DNA of 64,000 nt from Massilioclostridium coli (GTDB lineage: Bacteria; Bacillota; Clostridia; Oscillospirales; Ruminococcaceae), in contig NZ_FMIZ01000006.1 of NCBI RefSeq assembly GCF_900095865.1, forward strand, positions 372,001-436,000, in the 5' to 3' direction. The position numbers were made by a program, and so were the translations under genes. The stretch's first letter is position 1. Every line of letters begins with the position of its first letter. This document shows positions 38,101-46,613 of the stretch, in pieces. The notes beneath the pieces were generated by a model. The model had not been told where the DNA came from. It searched no databases and saw nothing but the letters and a program-made list of their open reading frames with translations.

Positions 38101-39943
38101 TATCTACACCACGGTGGGTAAAGGTGAAAAATGCGCCATTTTCAAAAGATGGGGTTAATTCCACTGGAGCACCATCTACTGTGGCGGTAATGGAAGAAGT
38201 TGTATTGTCAAAGTCTTTGATAGAAAGAGATTGTGTTCCGGATAAACTTCCATCTCCACCAAAGTTTACACGTAATCCTGTTACATTATCCAGTTTATTG
38301 ACGGTAACTCTTTGGACATCTGTCATGGTATAGCGGTAGGTATTATATGCTTTTACATAGTAATCTACATAATCCGCGTTTAATACTACATCGGATGGAA
38401 TAAACGCATACCATTTGTTATAGATAGCAAATGATGTTGTCTTATCACATACATAAGAATCCATATCAGGTGTCTTATAGTACAATTCAATGGATTTTAC
38501 CGGCATCACATCGCTCCCACTGTAGTTATATGGGATTCGAATAAAATCCCCTTGGTTTACACTGGTTACTGGATCAACTGCCAAAGATAGATTTGGAGAG
38601 GAACCATCATCTTCAGCATAGGTTACCTGGGCGTCATTGATAGCACCCATATTTGTTGTGGATTGCGCTTTATAAACATCCATTTTTGGTCCGTCTGGAT
38701 TAATCTTCAGGTCAACGCTTTTGTTGTCCTTCATATCATTAGTTCCATCCCAGAAGTAATAGGAAACTAATTCCCTGTCTTGGTTTTCCGCCATTTTATA
38801 AACTTCAAAACCACGGAGTGTATTATTTAATCCATTTTGATTTTCAAAAATAAAGACTGGAACATTTTCTGGAATACTGTAGGCCGCACGGAATTCCTCT
38901 TCAGTTGGATAGGTTGTATAGGAACCTGCTAAAGAGTCTGCACGGTAACACCAGATAACTGCTGTACTTCCTGCTGGGATAATACAGCCTTCCTTACTTT
39001 TATCCATAGTAGTAATTTCCAATGTTTTTACATTATCCGTTTTAATCCGATAATCAATTTGGTATTCTTTGTTTAAATCAATATCCTGGCTGGTTGTATT
39101 TGTTAACTCAAAACATTCCATTAAATCATTGGATCCAGACCCATAAACCGCATCTCGATTACTATCGTTTGCTCTAATCTCTGTTAAATATAAACCTTCT
39201 GGTTTCCGATTTTCTGGAATATGGATTTCACGTTGTCCATTTAATTGAGCGGTATATACAACACCGGCAGTGGTTGGCTTTTTGCTTTCATATACATTCA
39301 TTGTAGAGCCAAAGTCTGGAATGCTCAATTGGACAGAAAGTCCATCGGATGTTACCTCATCCGTTGTTTTGTTATAATGGTAGTAAGAAACCGTCTCCCC
39401 AGTAGATTTTTTAATCGCAAAACCACGATCATTTTCTGCAAATCCGTTTTGTCCGCTTACTATGAATACTGGAACATCATCCGGTACATTCATATCTTTA
39501 CGGAATTCCTCTTCAGAAGCATAACCGCCTTCCCCTAGGTCTTTTCTTTGGCTCCAAAAAATAACAGTCTGTCCTGGGGCAATGTTAACGTCACTGCTAC
39601 CATCAACAGTGGTAACTGCCAACTGTTTCATCACATAGTTGTCTTCAGAAGGATATTCGTACCAAAAACCATAGTCTTGGTTAAAATTGATTGTCTGGTC
39701 AGAAGTATTTGTAATTTCAACAAATTCCATCTGGTCACTAGTATTTCCATAAACATCGCTTCGATAAGATACATCATTTTGATAAATTTCAGTCATCCAC
39801 AAGCCTTTTTGCGCTGGTTGATCCAAATTATTTGCAGTATCTTGTACCGCAAATGCTGGAAGTGCTGACCCTGCAATCATGGTAGACGCTACCGCAACGG
39901 ATAAGCAAGCCGCTAAAAGCCTTTTTCCAAATCGCTTTTTCAT
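35114..39943 (-). CDS. Large secreted metallophosphoesterase with lamin-tail and FIVAR domains
   Basis: A 1609-residue surface protein. A signal peptide (1-32, ending ALPAFAV) is followed by two lamin-tail-like domains (about 45-235 and 245-445, each with EITNTS or ELTNTTS and an IFWSQR or VIWCYR strand). A middle beta-rich region (about 450-960) comes next. The calcineurin-like phosphoesterase domain (about 970-1190) has ISDTQYY, TGDIVDE, GGNHDTG, THPG and NGHYHG. Three helical FIVAR-type repeats follow (about 1335-1540), then a Thr-rich linker, a membrane helix and a basic tail. The anchor lacks LPxTG; VRTGDTGRN precedes the helix. The substrate is unknown, possibly extracellular nucleotides or phosphoesters. 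It is monocistronic. Confidence 0.9.
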   Translation of the reverse strand: MKKRFGKRLLAACLSVAVASTMIAGSALPAFAVQDTANNLDQPAQKGLWMTEIYQNDVSYRSDVYGNTSDQMEFVEITNTSDQTINFNQDYGFWYEYPSEDNYVMKQLAVTTVDGSSDVNIAPGQTVIFWSQRKDLGEGGYASEEEFRKDMNVPDDVPVFIVSGQNGFAENDRGFAIKKSTGETVSYYHYNKTTDEVTSDGLSVQLSIPDFGSTMNVYESKKPTTAGVVYTAQLNGQREIHIPENRKPEGLYLTEIRANDSNRDAVYGSGSNDLMECFELTNTTSQDIDLNKEYQIDYRIKTDNVKTLEITTMDKSKEGCIIPAGSTAVIWCYRADSLAGSYTTYPTEEEFRAAYSIPENVPVFIFENQNGLNNTLRGFEVYKMAENQDRELVSYYFWDGTNDMKDNKSVDLKINPDGPKMDVYKAQSTTNMGAINDAQVTYAEDDGSSPNLSLAVDPVTSVNQGDFIRIPYNYSGSDVMPVKSIELYYKTPDMDSYVCDKTTSFAIYNKWYAFIPSDVVLNADYVDYYVKAYNTYRYTMTDVQRVTVNKLDNVTGLRVNFGGDGSLSGTQSLSIKDFDNTTSSITATVDGAPVELTPSFENGAFFTFTHRGVDSYFKNALTCGDKIIKNFSKCSEIPSDSSMAIMVDQSYFTYNEDGSVSIELAIRAGTYGSTWESDTDANNDDFYISNMALSLTDGTVIQPTSVVGVNGNDLSTMGEIKMGDSADCEIAAIMDFEIPAGKVDAVSGMIDTTALSDGGHQLVVNSSSGNSKTIDFTVDNSTPQQPEETPVATDLDFSIESSTYPAVATVGSVEGAANTTIYQAKALNDLSIYTGVGDSTAEAEAANGLGSVTSDNGQYPYQIFEITTDGTQQEQIRIDLSAQADYDQPIQLYALNTTDSTWDILETTEQNGKITAVFPLEDYRENGKVTVLAQARGEEYTPYTEPQATQDTVKNDYNWDGTGIPEQYDFSIAWISDTQYYSEQYMENFSKMTNWIVDNKDGLGIQYVVHTGDIVDEFNEEYQYVNASNELSKFEQAGLPYGLLGGNHDTGHGNERYELYDKYFGAERYEGNSWYGGTYDDNKGHYDLVNVDGEELLFIYMSWDIYTPEVDWINSVLEQYPDKKAIICTHPGINANAEPDYFSDLLLEQVCKTHTNVIAMLNGHYHGASMNNVGFDDNGDGVEDRVVYRICTDYQSAPGGGEGYIKMMYFDLANGKIYLNSYSPVLDDYNYYDTPKLDNYGSGVVASDIDIAELPVNFDRTTPKTLTVDSLNANLLTNNILGQGTEGQTQIELSTAKGQTDIAYAVAKDAEGNILGYSNALQYTVGTVQSTNKDILKKVVAYADNVKASDEFDNVIADVQKSFLEAFDQAKTILEDPTASQEQVDAAWKTLLNEIHKLGFVKGDITSLQMLVDIAKGYDLSQYIEAGQAEFDTALTAAEELLANADNAMQQQITEAADNLLNAMMNLRFKADKSVLEQVVAEANGKDATAYTAESYNALTAAVQTATTVLENDNATQDEVDTAVNVVQQAIDNLVPVTTEDTTSKQPSQDETKEVVSTGQESQETKSANTTTKTVRTGDTGRNILYLMISGLSAATVGVLVGHKKRMSK

Positions 39944-40285
39944 TTACATTTTCCTTCCTAAATGATAGTAGGAGCATTGATTTACTCCAATTGATACACT
40001 ACCATATATAAATTTCTGTTACTATCATAAACAAATCATATTCAAGTTAAATGTATAAATTATCATTTCGGAAAAATAGCGATAAAATAAAATCTGTTTT
40101 ACAATATAAAAGATAAAAGTAAACAAAAAGAAATATAAGAAAAATTTATGTTAAATAAATGTGTGGTTTCAGCTGCACGGTAAGGAACAATTGATTCATT
40201 ATTTTTCCAAAAGCCAACCAATTGATTGCCTAAAAGTTTCCCTATAGTTCAAAAATGCACCTATATTAACGAATCAATATACAAA
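39944..40285. other. Upstream region of the metallophosphoesterase gene
   Basis: About 340 bp, AT-rich, with no supported gene. It must hold the promoter of the large secreted protein, but I see no convincing pair of boxes. Confidence 0.5.
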
Positions 40286-40324
40286 AAATAAACTGATTCC
40301 GTCCGAAAAACGAAACCAGTTTAT
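40281..40324 (-). terminator. Terminator of the ABC exporter-cinA operon
   Basis: ATAAACTG (40288-40295) pairs with CAGTTTAT (40317-40324), extended by further pairs with wobbles, and a T-rich stretch follows on the minus strand. It is about 60 bp past the last stop. Confidence 0.65.
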
Positions 40325-40384
40325 CCAATCCACTTTAATGTTATCTACTCTACAAAAATGTTTATATCGTTCATACCATTCCAA

Positions 40385-40936
40385 TTAGATTTTTGCAGTA
40401 TCATAATGGGCACGTTCTCCGCCAATAAATTTAGGGCGTGTCCTTGCGCAAACCAGGTGGGCTTCTCCAATCGAAGAAAGGGATAGGCGTACGGGTACCG
40501 CTACCTGTTTTAAATGCATCCCAATCAAAGTATCCCCAATATCCATTCCACCATGAGCTTTTATGGTTTCTACTGCAACTGGGTTCTGGAAATTCTGGTA
40601 TGCTGTTGTGGCAAAGCTTCCCCCTGCTTTTGGCTGGGGAACCACATTGACCGGCTCATACCCATATTTTTCAGCTGCCGCCTGCTCTAAAATAATACAC
40701 CGGTTTAAATGTTCACAGCATTGTGCCGCTAAATAGACACCATGCACTTGCAGCACTGGATAAATCCCCTCAAATACCGCTTTTGCCAGTTCCACACTGG
40801 AATCAGAACCAATTTTATGCCCTCCAATTTCGCTGGAAGAACATCCAACCACCAAAATTTCCTGTGGTTTTAATTTTGCAATCTCCAGCAGTTCTTCTAC
40901 CGCCTGACGGGCCTGGTTTTTAATTTCTTCTAACAT
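40385..40936 (-). CDS. UPF0340 (DUF436, TIGR01440) family protein
   Basis: A 183-residue soluble protein. Family hallmarks are ILVVGCSSSEIGGHKIGSDS (about 27-46), VHGVYLAAQCCEHLNR and NVVPQPKAGGSFATTAYQ. The conserved Cys and His residues suggest a catalytic or metal site, but the activity has not been established in the family. It lies 11 bp behind the CinA-like gene with AGGAGG before the ATG, the last gene of a four-gene operon with the ABC exporter. Confidence 0.9.
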   Translation of the reverse strand: MLEEIKNQARQAVEELLEIAKLKPQEILVVGCSSSEIGGHKIGSDSSVELAKAVFEGIYPVLQVHGVYLAAQCCEHLNRCIILEQAAAEKYGYEPVNVVPQPKAGGSFATTAYQNFQNPVAVETIKAHGGMDIGDTLIGMHLKQVAVPVRLSLSSIGEAHLVCARTRPKFIGGERAHYDTAKI

Positions 40937-40947
40937 AAAAATCCCTC

Positions 40948-41736
40948 CTATTCTTCATACCTTTGTTTGATGTATCCGGAATATCTTCTGGTTAACTCCT
41001 GTTCAATGGGGATAATCAGACGCATCCCCTGCTCTCTATTATCCGCAGAAGCGGTAATGCGGATTAGAGTACCATCATCCTTTGCGTATGTAGCAACAGT
41101 AGGATTGGTTAAATCCAACAGAGCAGAAATGGAGTCTGCCACTGGTGCTTCCCCTACTATTTCTGGTGGAGCTTCCTGCATACTCTTTAATTTCAAATTG
41201 ACCGAAACAAATACCCGATTACTACGGGAATTTAAATATTGATGGCAACACAGTTCAAACATCGGCTGCATTTCACTTGGAGGTCCAGGAAGCAGTACAA
41301 TTGTCTTGCGATTTCGTTCGATAATACAGCCCGGTGCGGTCCCAACATCATTATACAACGGAATACAGCCAGTTGGCAAATAAGCCTGTTTGGCGATGCT
41401 ATCCGTCATTGCAATGTGCAGCTGCCCAATCTTTTCCTCAATCCAATGGTAAGCCTTTTGATCTTTTACCAAAGTTTTTCCGAAATACTCTGCGGCAACC
41501 TCTTTGGTCAAATCATCTTTGGTAGGCCCTAACCCTCCGCACATCACCACCAGGTCAGCCCTGGTAAAAGCAATCTCTAAAGCCGAACGTAAACGCTGCC
41601 GGTTATCCCCCACCACCGTTTGGTAATAGACATCAATCCCTAGATGCGCCAATTTTTTAGCTAAATACTGGGCATTCGTATTACAAATATTTCCCAGCAA
41701 AAGCTCTGTTCCTACACATAAAATTTCTGCCACCAT
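40948..41736 (-). CDS. CinA-like molybdopterin-binding domain protein, short form
   Basis: A 262-residue protein matching the N-terminal MoCF-biosynthesis/COG1058 domain of CinA: ILCVGTELLLGNICNTNAQYL, VVMCGGLGPTKDDLTKE (about 76-92) and IVLLPGPPSEMQPMFE (about 148-163). Full CinA is about 410 residues and ends with a nicotinamide-nucleotide amidohydrolase domain; that half is absent, so the protein may act on ADP-ribose or related pyrophosphates only. AGGAGG precedes the ATG. It sits 14 bp after the second ABC gene. The stop is not followed by remnants of the missing domain, so this is a short form and not a frameshift. Confidence 0.85.
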   Translation of the reverse strand: MVAEILCVGTELLLGNICNTNAQYLAKKLAHLGIDVYYQTVVGDNRQRLRSALEIAFTRADLVVMCGGLGPTKDDLTKEVAAEYFGKTLVKDQKAYHWIEEKIGQLHIAMTDSIAKQAYLPTGCIPLYNDVGTAPGCIIERNRKTIVLLPGPPSEMQPMFELCCHQYLNSRSNRVFVSVNLKLKSMQEAPPEIVGEAPVADSISALLDLTNPTVATYAKDDGTLIRITASADNREQGMRLIIPIEQELTRRYSGYIKQRYEE

Positions 41737-41750
41737 CGCAATATCCTCCT

Positions 41751-43481
41751 TTATGAATTTGCATACTGGCTATTATATAATTCATAATAAAAGCCTTTTT
41801 TCTCTAATAATTGGGTATGGGTTCCCTGTTCCACAATATTCCCCTGATTCATCACAAGAATTTGGTCTGCATTCACAATCGTGGATAACCTATGGGCGAT
41901 AACAAAACTGGTCCGCCCCTCCATCAATTTTAAAAAGGCTTTCTGAATCCGTATTTCCGTTAAAGTGTCAATTGAACTGGTAGCCTCATCCAGAATCAGC
42001 ATTTCTGGGTCTGCCAACATTGCCCTAGCAATGGTGAGCAGCTGCCGCTGCCCTTGTGAGAGCTGCCCCCCTTCTTGGGAAACTACCGTATCATATCCAT
42101 CTTTTAATCGGGTGATAAATCCATGGGCATGAGCGGCCTTTGCCGCCTGTTCTATTTCTTCTTGGGTAGCATCCGGTTTTCCATAAGTCAAGTTTTCCCG
42201 GATGCTTCCACCCATCAGCCAGGTATCCTGTAACACCATGCCAAAACTTTGGCGAAGGCTGTCCCGAGTAATTCGGCGGGTATCAATTCCATCAATCAAA
42301 ATCGCCCCATCCGTCACTTCATAGAACCGCATTAACAGATTAACTAGTGTGGTCTTTCCACAACCTGTTGGTCCAACAATGGCGATTGTCTGACCCGGCT
42401 TTGCCTCAAAACAAAAATCCTGAATTAATTTCTGGTCTGAACGATAAGAAAAAGAAACATGGTCAAAACAAACATGACCCTTGCAGTCATGTAACTCCAT
42501 GGCATCTGGGATATCTGATGTTTGCGGTGGAGCATCAATCACCGCAAAAATGCGTTCCAACGAAGCGAAAGCCGTTTGTAGTTGAGCGGTAATGCCGGAA
42601 ATCTCGTTAAAAGGTTTGGCGAATTGGGCGGAATAAATCAAAAAACTGGAGATAATTCCAACAGAAACCCCCTGCGTAACAGCGATTATCCCCCCTGCAA
42701 TACCTACAGCAATATAACAGATATTATTCACAAATCGGGTACTTGGGTTTACCATTGCGGAAGCAAACATAGCATGAGTAGCTGTTTTCCGTAGACGATC
42801 GGAAATATTGTCAAATTCTTCGCACTCCAGTCCTTCCCTACCAAATGCTTTGACAATTTTCTGATTACCTACAATCTCAGCGGCAAACGAAGATAATTCC
42901 CCAACCGACTGCTGCTGTCTGGTAAAGGTTTTCTGGCTAAACTTTGTAATAAAATATGCCACAATCAGGCAAATCGGCGTCAACACCAAAATGGTAACAG
43001 TAATTGTCACGTTCAGATAAAACATAAACGCTACTGCGGAAATCAGGGTAACAATTCCAGAAAACGCGTTGGTGATGGACACCGCCATAGCGTCGCTGAC
43101 ACTATCTAAATCATTGGTAAAACGGCTGATAATATCCCCATGGGGATGGTTGTCGTAATAAGAAAGTGGCTGCAAATTTAAATTGTGGAAGGTATCCCGT
43201 CGCATATCCCGCACCACAAGGTAGGACACTTTATTGGCATAGCGGGAAATAAACCACTGGAACAAGGAGGAAATCACATAGATGACCCCCAATCCAATCA
43301 GAATTTGAATCAGACCTGGAAAATCCACTGCACCTGGACCGTGGATGTGATCAATGGCAACCCCATTCAGATAGGTAGCAGCCACTACGCCCAAGCTGCT
43401 AACCAAGGCACAAACCAACGCAAGCAGGATTTGAAACCGGTATTTTTTGGCGTATCCAAGCAAACGGCGAAAATTTTTCAT
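41751..43481 (-). CDS. Heterodimeric ABC exporter, subunit with intact catalytic Glu
   Basis: A 576-residue half-transporter: six membrane helices (about 1-310) and an ATPase domain. Walker A is GPTGCGKTTL (about 371), the signature LSQGQRQLLTIARAM is degenerate, Walker B is MLILDEATSS with the catalytic Glu, and the H loop is VIAHRLST. With the upstream gene it forms a heterodimer of the LmrCD/TM287-288 type, in which one ATP site is fully active. The open frame begins with a GTG at 43496, but ATG at 43481 with GAGGAGG is the start, 11 bases after the partner's stop. The substrate may be drugs, lipids or peptides; not predictable. Confidence 0.93.
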   Translation of the reverse strand: MKNFRRLLGYAKKYRFQILLALVCALVSSLGVVAATYLNGVAIDHIHGPGAVDFPGLIQILIGLGVIYVISSLFQWFISRYANKVSYLVVRDMRRDTFHNLNLQPLSYYDNHPHGDIISRFTNDLDSVSDAMAVSITNAFSGIVTLISAVAFMFYLNVTITVTILVLTPICLIVAYFITKFSQKTFTRQQQSVGELSSFAAEIVGNQKIVKAFGREGLECEEFDNISDRLRKTATHAMFASAMVNPSTRFVNNICYIAVGIAGGIIAVTQGVSVGIISSFLIYSAQFAKPFNEISGITAQLQTAFASLERIFAVIDAPPQTSDIPDAMELHDCKGHVCFDHVSFSYRSDQKLIQDFCFEAKPGQTIAIVGPTGCGKTTLVNLLMRFYEVTDGAILIDGIDTRRITRDSLRQSFGMVLQDTWLMGGSIRENLTYGKPDATQEEIEQAAKAAHAHGFITRLKDGYDTVVSQEGGQLSQGQRQLLTIARAMLADPEMLILDEATSSIDTLTEIRIQKAFLKLMEGRTSFVIAHRLSTIVNADQILVMNQGNIVEQGTHTQLLEKKGFYYELYNSQYANS

Positions 43482-43492
43482 CTTGTCCCTCC

Positions 43493-45199
43493 TCACTTGC
43501 TTTGGGATTGATAAATTTCTTGATAGGTTTCACAGGTTTGTAACAATTCCTCATGCTTCCCGTGTCCAACCAATTTTCCGTCATCCAGCACCAGAATATG
43601 GTCTGCCAGAGTGACGGAACTGATCCGCTGGGAAACGATGATAATTGTCCCATTTTTCAGATATTCCTTTAAAGAGCGGCGCAGCTTCAGATCTGTCTGA
43701 TAATCCAACGCACTCAAACTGTCGTCTAAAATTAACAAATCTGGCTTCCGAACTAATGCTCGGGCAATGGACAGCCGCTGCTGTTGTCCACCGGAAAAAT
43801 TCTTACCACCCTCATGAATTTGGGAATGGATTCCCTTATTCAATGTCTTTACAAAATCATATGCTTGCGCAGCCTTCAGCGCCTCTATGATCTCCTGTTC
43901 TGTTGCATCCTCTTTTCCCCAACGAATATTGTCCGCAATGCTACCGGAGAATAGCACTGTCTTTTGGGGAACAATTGTGATTTTGGAGCGCAGATAATCC
44001 TGTGCTAACTGCTTCACTGGTTTGCCTCCAAACCTTACTTCCCCTTGGTTTACATCGTAAAACCGTGGAATCAAATTAATCAAGGTGGATTTCCCGCTTC
44101 CTGTGGTTCCCACAACCCCAAGGATATTTCCTACTGGCAAGGTAAATGAGATGTCCTCCAACACTTCTTTTTGGTTATACCCAAAGGAAACATGGTCAAA
44201 CTCTACGAAAGGAGCGGTTGGATCTAGTTCCCGTTCCGCCTGTTGGTCTTTTACCGAAACATCACAAGTCAATACTTCATTGATTCGGTTGGCAGAAGCA
44301 GATGCTTTGGTAAACAACACTACCAAGTTTGCCACGATAATCAGTGCCATCAAAATTTGGGTGACATAGTTGATCAAAGCCACAATACTTCCCTGGGTTA
44401 AATTACCCGCATTTACGCTGATACCCCCAAAATAAAGCAGCACAATAATGCCAGCATTCATTACCACTGAGGTAATCGGGTTCATCAAAGCGGAAAGATT
44501 GGTAACATGGATATTCGCCCTAGCCAACTGTTCGGTTGCTTCGTCCATCCGTTCCCGTTCTTTTTCATGGCGGGCAAAAGCCCGGATTACCCTTACACCG
44601 CTTAAATTTTCCCGCAGAACCTGCCCTAACCGGTCCAATTTGCGTTGGGCGTTTTGATAAAGTGGAACCGTCTTTTTCATGATAACTACCAACACCAATA
44701 CAAAGATAGGAATCAGCACCACAAACACCAATGAAAGCTGTGGGTCAATATAAATCGACATCACCAGTGCACCAATACACAAAAAAGGCGCCCTACTCAC
44801 CAAACGGATCAAATAGGCAACTGCCATTACAACTTGATTGACATCGTTGGTTAATCGATTAATCAAAGTGGCGTTTCCAAATTGGTCCAGCTCCTGATAA
44901 GAAAGTTGGGATATTTTCTGGATCAATTCCCGGCGGATATCATTACCAACGTTCTGGCAGGTAACAGACGCAAAATATTGGCATAACGTTGCCGAGCCAA
45001 GCCCTACAATAATAACACCCAGCATCAGTATCCCAGTTTTCCAAATATAAGGAATATCCATATTGTGTATCCCCACATCAATAATCCTCGCCATCAGCAA
45101 AGGTAGCAATAGTTCCAATATTGCTTCTACCAGTTTTGCAACAGACCCGATAATTGTCTGTTTTAAATAGGGGCGCAAAAATTTTTTTAGTTGAAACAA
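43493..45199 (-). CDS. Heterodimeric ABC exporter, subunit with degenerate ATP site
   Basis: About 568 residues: six membrane helices then an ATPase domain. Walker A is GTTGSGKSTL, the signature FSGGQQQRLSIARAL is canonical, but Walker B ends LLILDDSLSALD with Asp in place of the catalytic Glu, and the H loop reads IVSQRIS with Gln in place of His. These changes define the non-hydrolysing site of heterodimeric exporters, and the partner supplies the matching weak LSQGQ. No ATG fits the start. I chose TTG at 45199, which has GGAG ten bases upstream and yields the usual LKKFLRPYLKQT opening. A TTG at 45256 is possible but has no ribosome binding site. Confidence 0.9.
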   Translation of the reverse strand: MFQLKKFLRPYLKQTIIGSVAKLVEAILELLLPLLMARIIDVGIHNMDIPYIWKTGILMLGVIIVGLGSATLCQYFASVTCQNVGNDIRRELIQKISQLSYQELDQFGNATLINRLTNDVNQVVMAVAYLIRLVSRAPFLCIGALVMSIYIDPQLSLVFVVLIPIFVLVLVVIMKKTVPLYQNAQRKLDRLGQVLRENLSGVRVIRAFARHEKERERMDEATEQLARANIHVTNLSALMNPITSVVMNAGIIVLLYFGGISVNAGNLTQGSIVALINYVTQILMALIIVANLVVLFTKASASANRINEVLTCDVSVKDQQAERELDPTAPFVEFDHVSFGYNQKEVLEDISFTLPVGNILGVVGTTGSGKSTLINLIPRFYDVNQGEVRFGGKPVKQLAQDYLRSKITIVPQKTVLFSGSIADNIRWGKEDATEQEIIEALKAAQAYDFVKTLNKGIHSQIHEGGKNFSGGQQQRLSIARALVRKPDLLILDDSLSALDYQTDLKLRRSLKEYLKNGTIIIVSQRISSVTLADHILVLDDGKLVGHGKHEELLQTCETYQEIYQSQSK

Positions 45200-45411
45200 A
45201 ACGAAATCACTCCAATTTTCCGATGATATTTCTCCCTTGTGACACTGTCCTATCAAACAGTTGCGTGGTATAATATTTATATAAATGATTAAACAAATTG
45301 AATTTCATCTTTATTTTATCGTTTGTTACTTGGCAGAAAATTATGCCAGGAAAGACGGTTTTTATTATACTGAAAATTTATGAATATTTTGTAAATACTT
45401 TATTGATTTAT

Positions 45412-45440
45412 TTGACTAAAGCGCTAAAGCGTTGTATGAT
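45412..45440 (+). promoter_or_regulatory. his operon promoter with operator-like repeat
   Basis: TTGACT (45412-45417) and TATGAT (45435-45440) with a 17-bp spacer. The spacer contains CGCT-AA-AGCG (45422-45431), an inverted repeat, overlapping a direct repeat AAAGCGCT/AAAGCGTT. Transcription should start near 45447, leaving under 40 bases before hisZ, too short for a T-box or attenuator. Repressor control at the spacer is therefore likely. The identity of the repressor is unknown. Confidence 0.75.
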
Positions 45441-45485
45441 AGTAATTGTTAAGTAACGGAAAAACATATTGGAAGGTGGTATAAA

Positions 45486-46613
45486 ATGGAATTCACACTG
45501 GATACCTTGAAAAAAGACGAACAGGTGTCTTTGAGTTTACGCAAACTGTATGAGCAGTTTGGCTATAAAAAATATAAAGTAAGCAAATTTGAAGCATATG
45601 AGCTTTACCTAGAAAACAAAAATTTTTTAAAAAGTGAGCAGATCATTACTTTTAATGACCTAGATGGAAAGTTGCTGGCATTAAAACCTGATGTGACACT
45701 GTCCATTATTAAAAACACCAACGCCAACCGTGAACAGACAGAAAAACTTTATTATATCGAAAACGTTTACCGTTTGTCCCGCCAAAATCATGAATATAAA
45801 GAGATTAACCAGATGGGATTGGAATACATAGGAGATGTTGACCTGTATGCCACGTTGGAAGTAATCCAACTGGCAATGGATAGCTTAACAGCGATTGATC
45901 CCAACTGTATTTTAGATATTTCCCATATGGGGTTTGTTTCCGGGCTATTTGATAGTCTCTCGGTCGAACACAGTGTAAAAATGCAACTGTTGGGTTGCCT
46001 CCGCTCCAAAAATCTGCACGACCTGAAACGAATCGTGGAACAGGAACATATTTCTGATTTTTACCGGGATAAGCTGGAAAAAATTGCTGCTTTGGACGGG
46101 GAATTTGAATCCACCCTACAAGCGGCACAGGAATTGGTCATCAATGACAACATGCAGGATGCGGTAAATGAGCTTAAAGCCATTTATCAAATCATTTCCC
46201 AAAACCAACTTGCTCAACATATCCGGCTGGACTTTTCCATCATCCAAGATATCGATTACTACAACGGGATTATCTTCCAAGGATATGTACAAAAATCCCC
46301 AAGCGCAGTGCTTTCTGGCGGCAGGTATGATAACCTGCTAAAAAAATTCAACCGTGATGCAGGTGCCATCGGATTTGCGCTTTATCTAGATGAATTAAGT
46401 AGGTATTACCCCGTTGCTATGGATTACGATGTGGATACCTTTGTTTTGTACCAAAATGATGCCGATTGCAATATACTCTCTCAGCAGATCAACAAGCTGG
46501 TTTCCTCTGGGGAACGGGTTCGGGCTGGAAAGCAGATTCCTGCTGACCTGCGTTATAAAAAACTGATGAAAATAAATGGAGATATTTTGGAGGAGGTGGA
46601 TAGCCGTGCTTAA
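45486..46613 (+). CDS. hisZ: ATP phosphoribosyltransferase regulatory subunit HisZ
   Basis: HisZ is a class II histidyl-tRNA synthetase paralogue that lacks aminoacylation and is required by short HisG for activity and histidine feedback. It has 375 residues. Synthetase-like motifs are visible: YEQFGYKKYKVSKFEAYELY, LDGKLLALKPDVTLSI (motif 2 region), YYIENVYRLSRQN and YYNGIIFQGY with LSGGRYDNLLKKF. AAGGTGG lies seven bases before the ATG. It is the first gene of the his operon and its last codons carry the ribosome binding site of hisG. Confidence 0.96.
   Translation: MEFTLDTLKKDEQVSLSLRKLYEQFGYKKYKVSKFEAYELYLENKNFLKSEQIITFNDLDGKLLALKPDVTLSIIKNTNANREQTEKLYYIENVYRLSRQNHEYKEINQMGLEYIGDVDLYATLEVIQLAMDSLTAIDPNCILDISHMGFVSGLFDSLSVEHSVKMQLLGCLRSKNLHDLKRIVEQEHISDFYRDKLEKIAALDGEFESTLQAAQELVINDNMQDAVNELKAIYQIISQNQLAQHIRLDFSIIQDIDYYNGIIFQGYVQKSPSAVLSGGRYDNLLKKFNRDAGAIGFALYLDELSRYYPVAMDYDVDTFVLYQNDADCNILSQQINKLVSSGERVRAGKQIPADLRYKKLMKINGDILEEVDSRA

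Noticed and set aside
37475-38158. 227-codon open frame on the plus strand inside the metallophosphoesterase gene
   Set aside because: It is antisense to a long coding region with clear domains, has no ribosome binding site, and its translation has an atypical composition.
42347-44657. Several plus-strand frames across the two ABC genes
   Set aside because: They are antisense shadows of genes with complete Walker and signature motifs.
45266-45275. TGGTATAAT on the plus strand upstream of hisZ
   Set aside because: It fits an extended -10, but a better promoter with correct spacing lies at 45412-45440, and nothing begins between them.
45240-45485. Possible T-box or attenuator for the his operon
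   Set aside because: There is no T-box sequence (TGGNACCGCG-like) and no terminator hairpin between the promoter and hisZ; the leader is too short.
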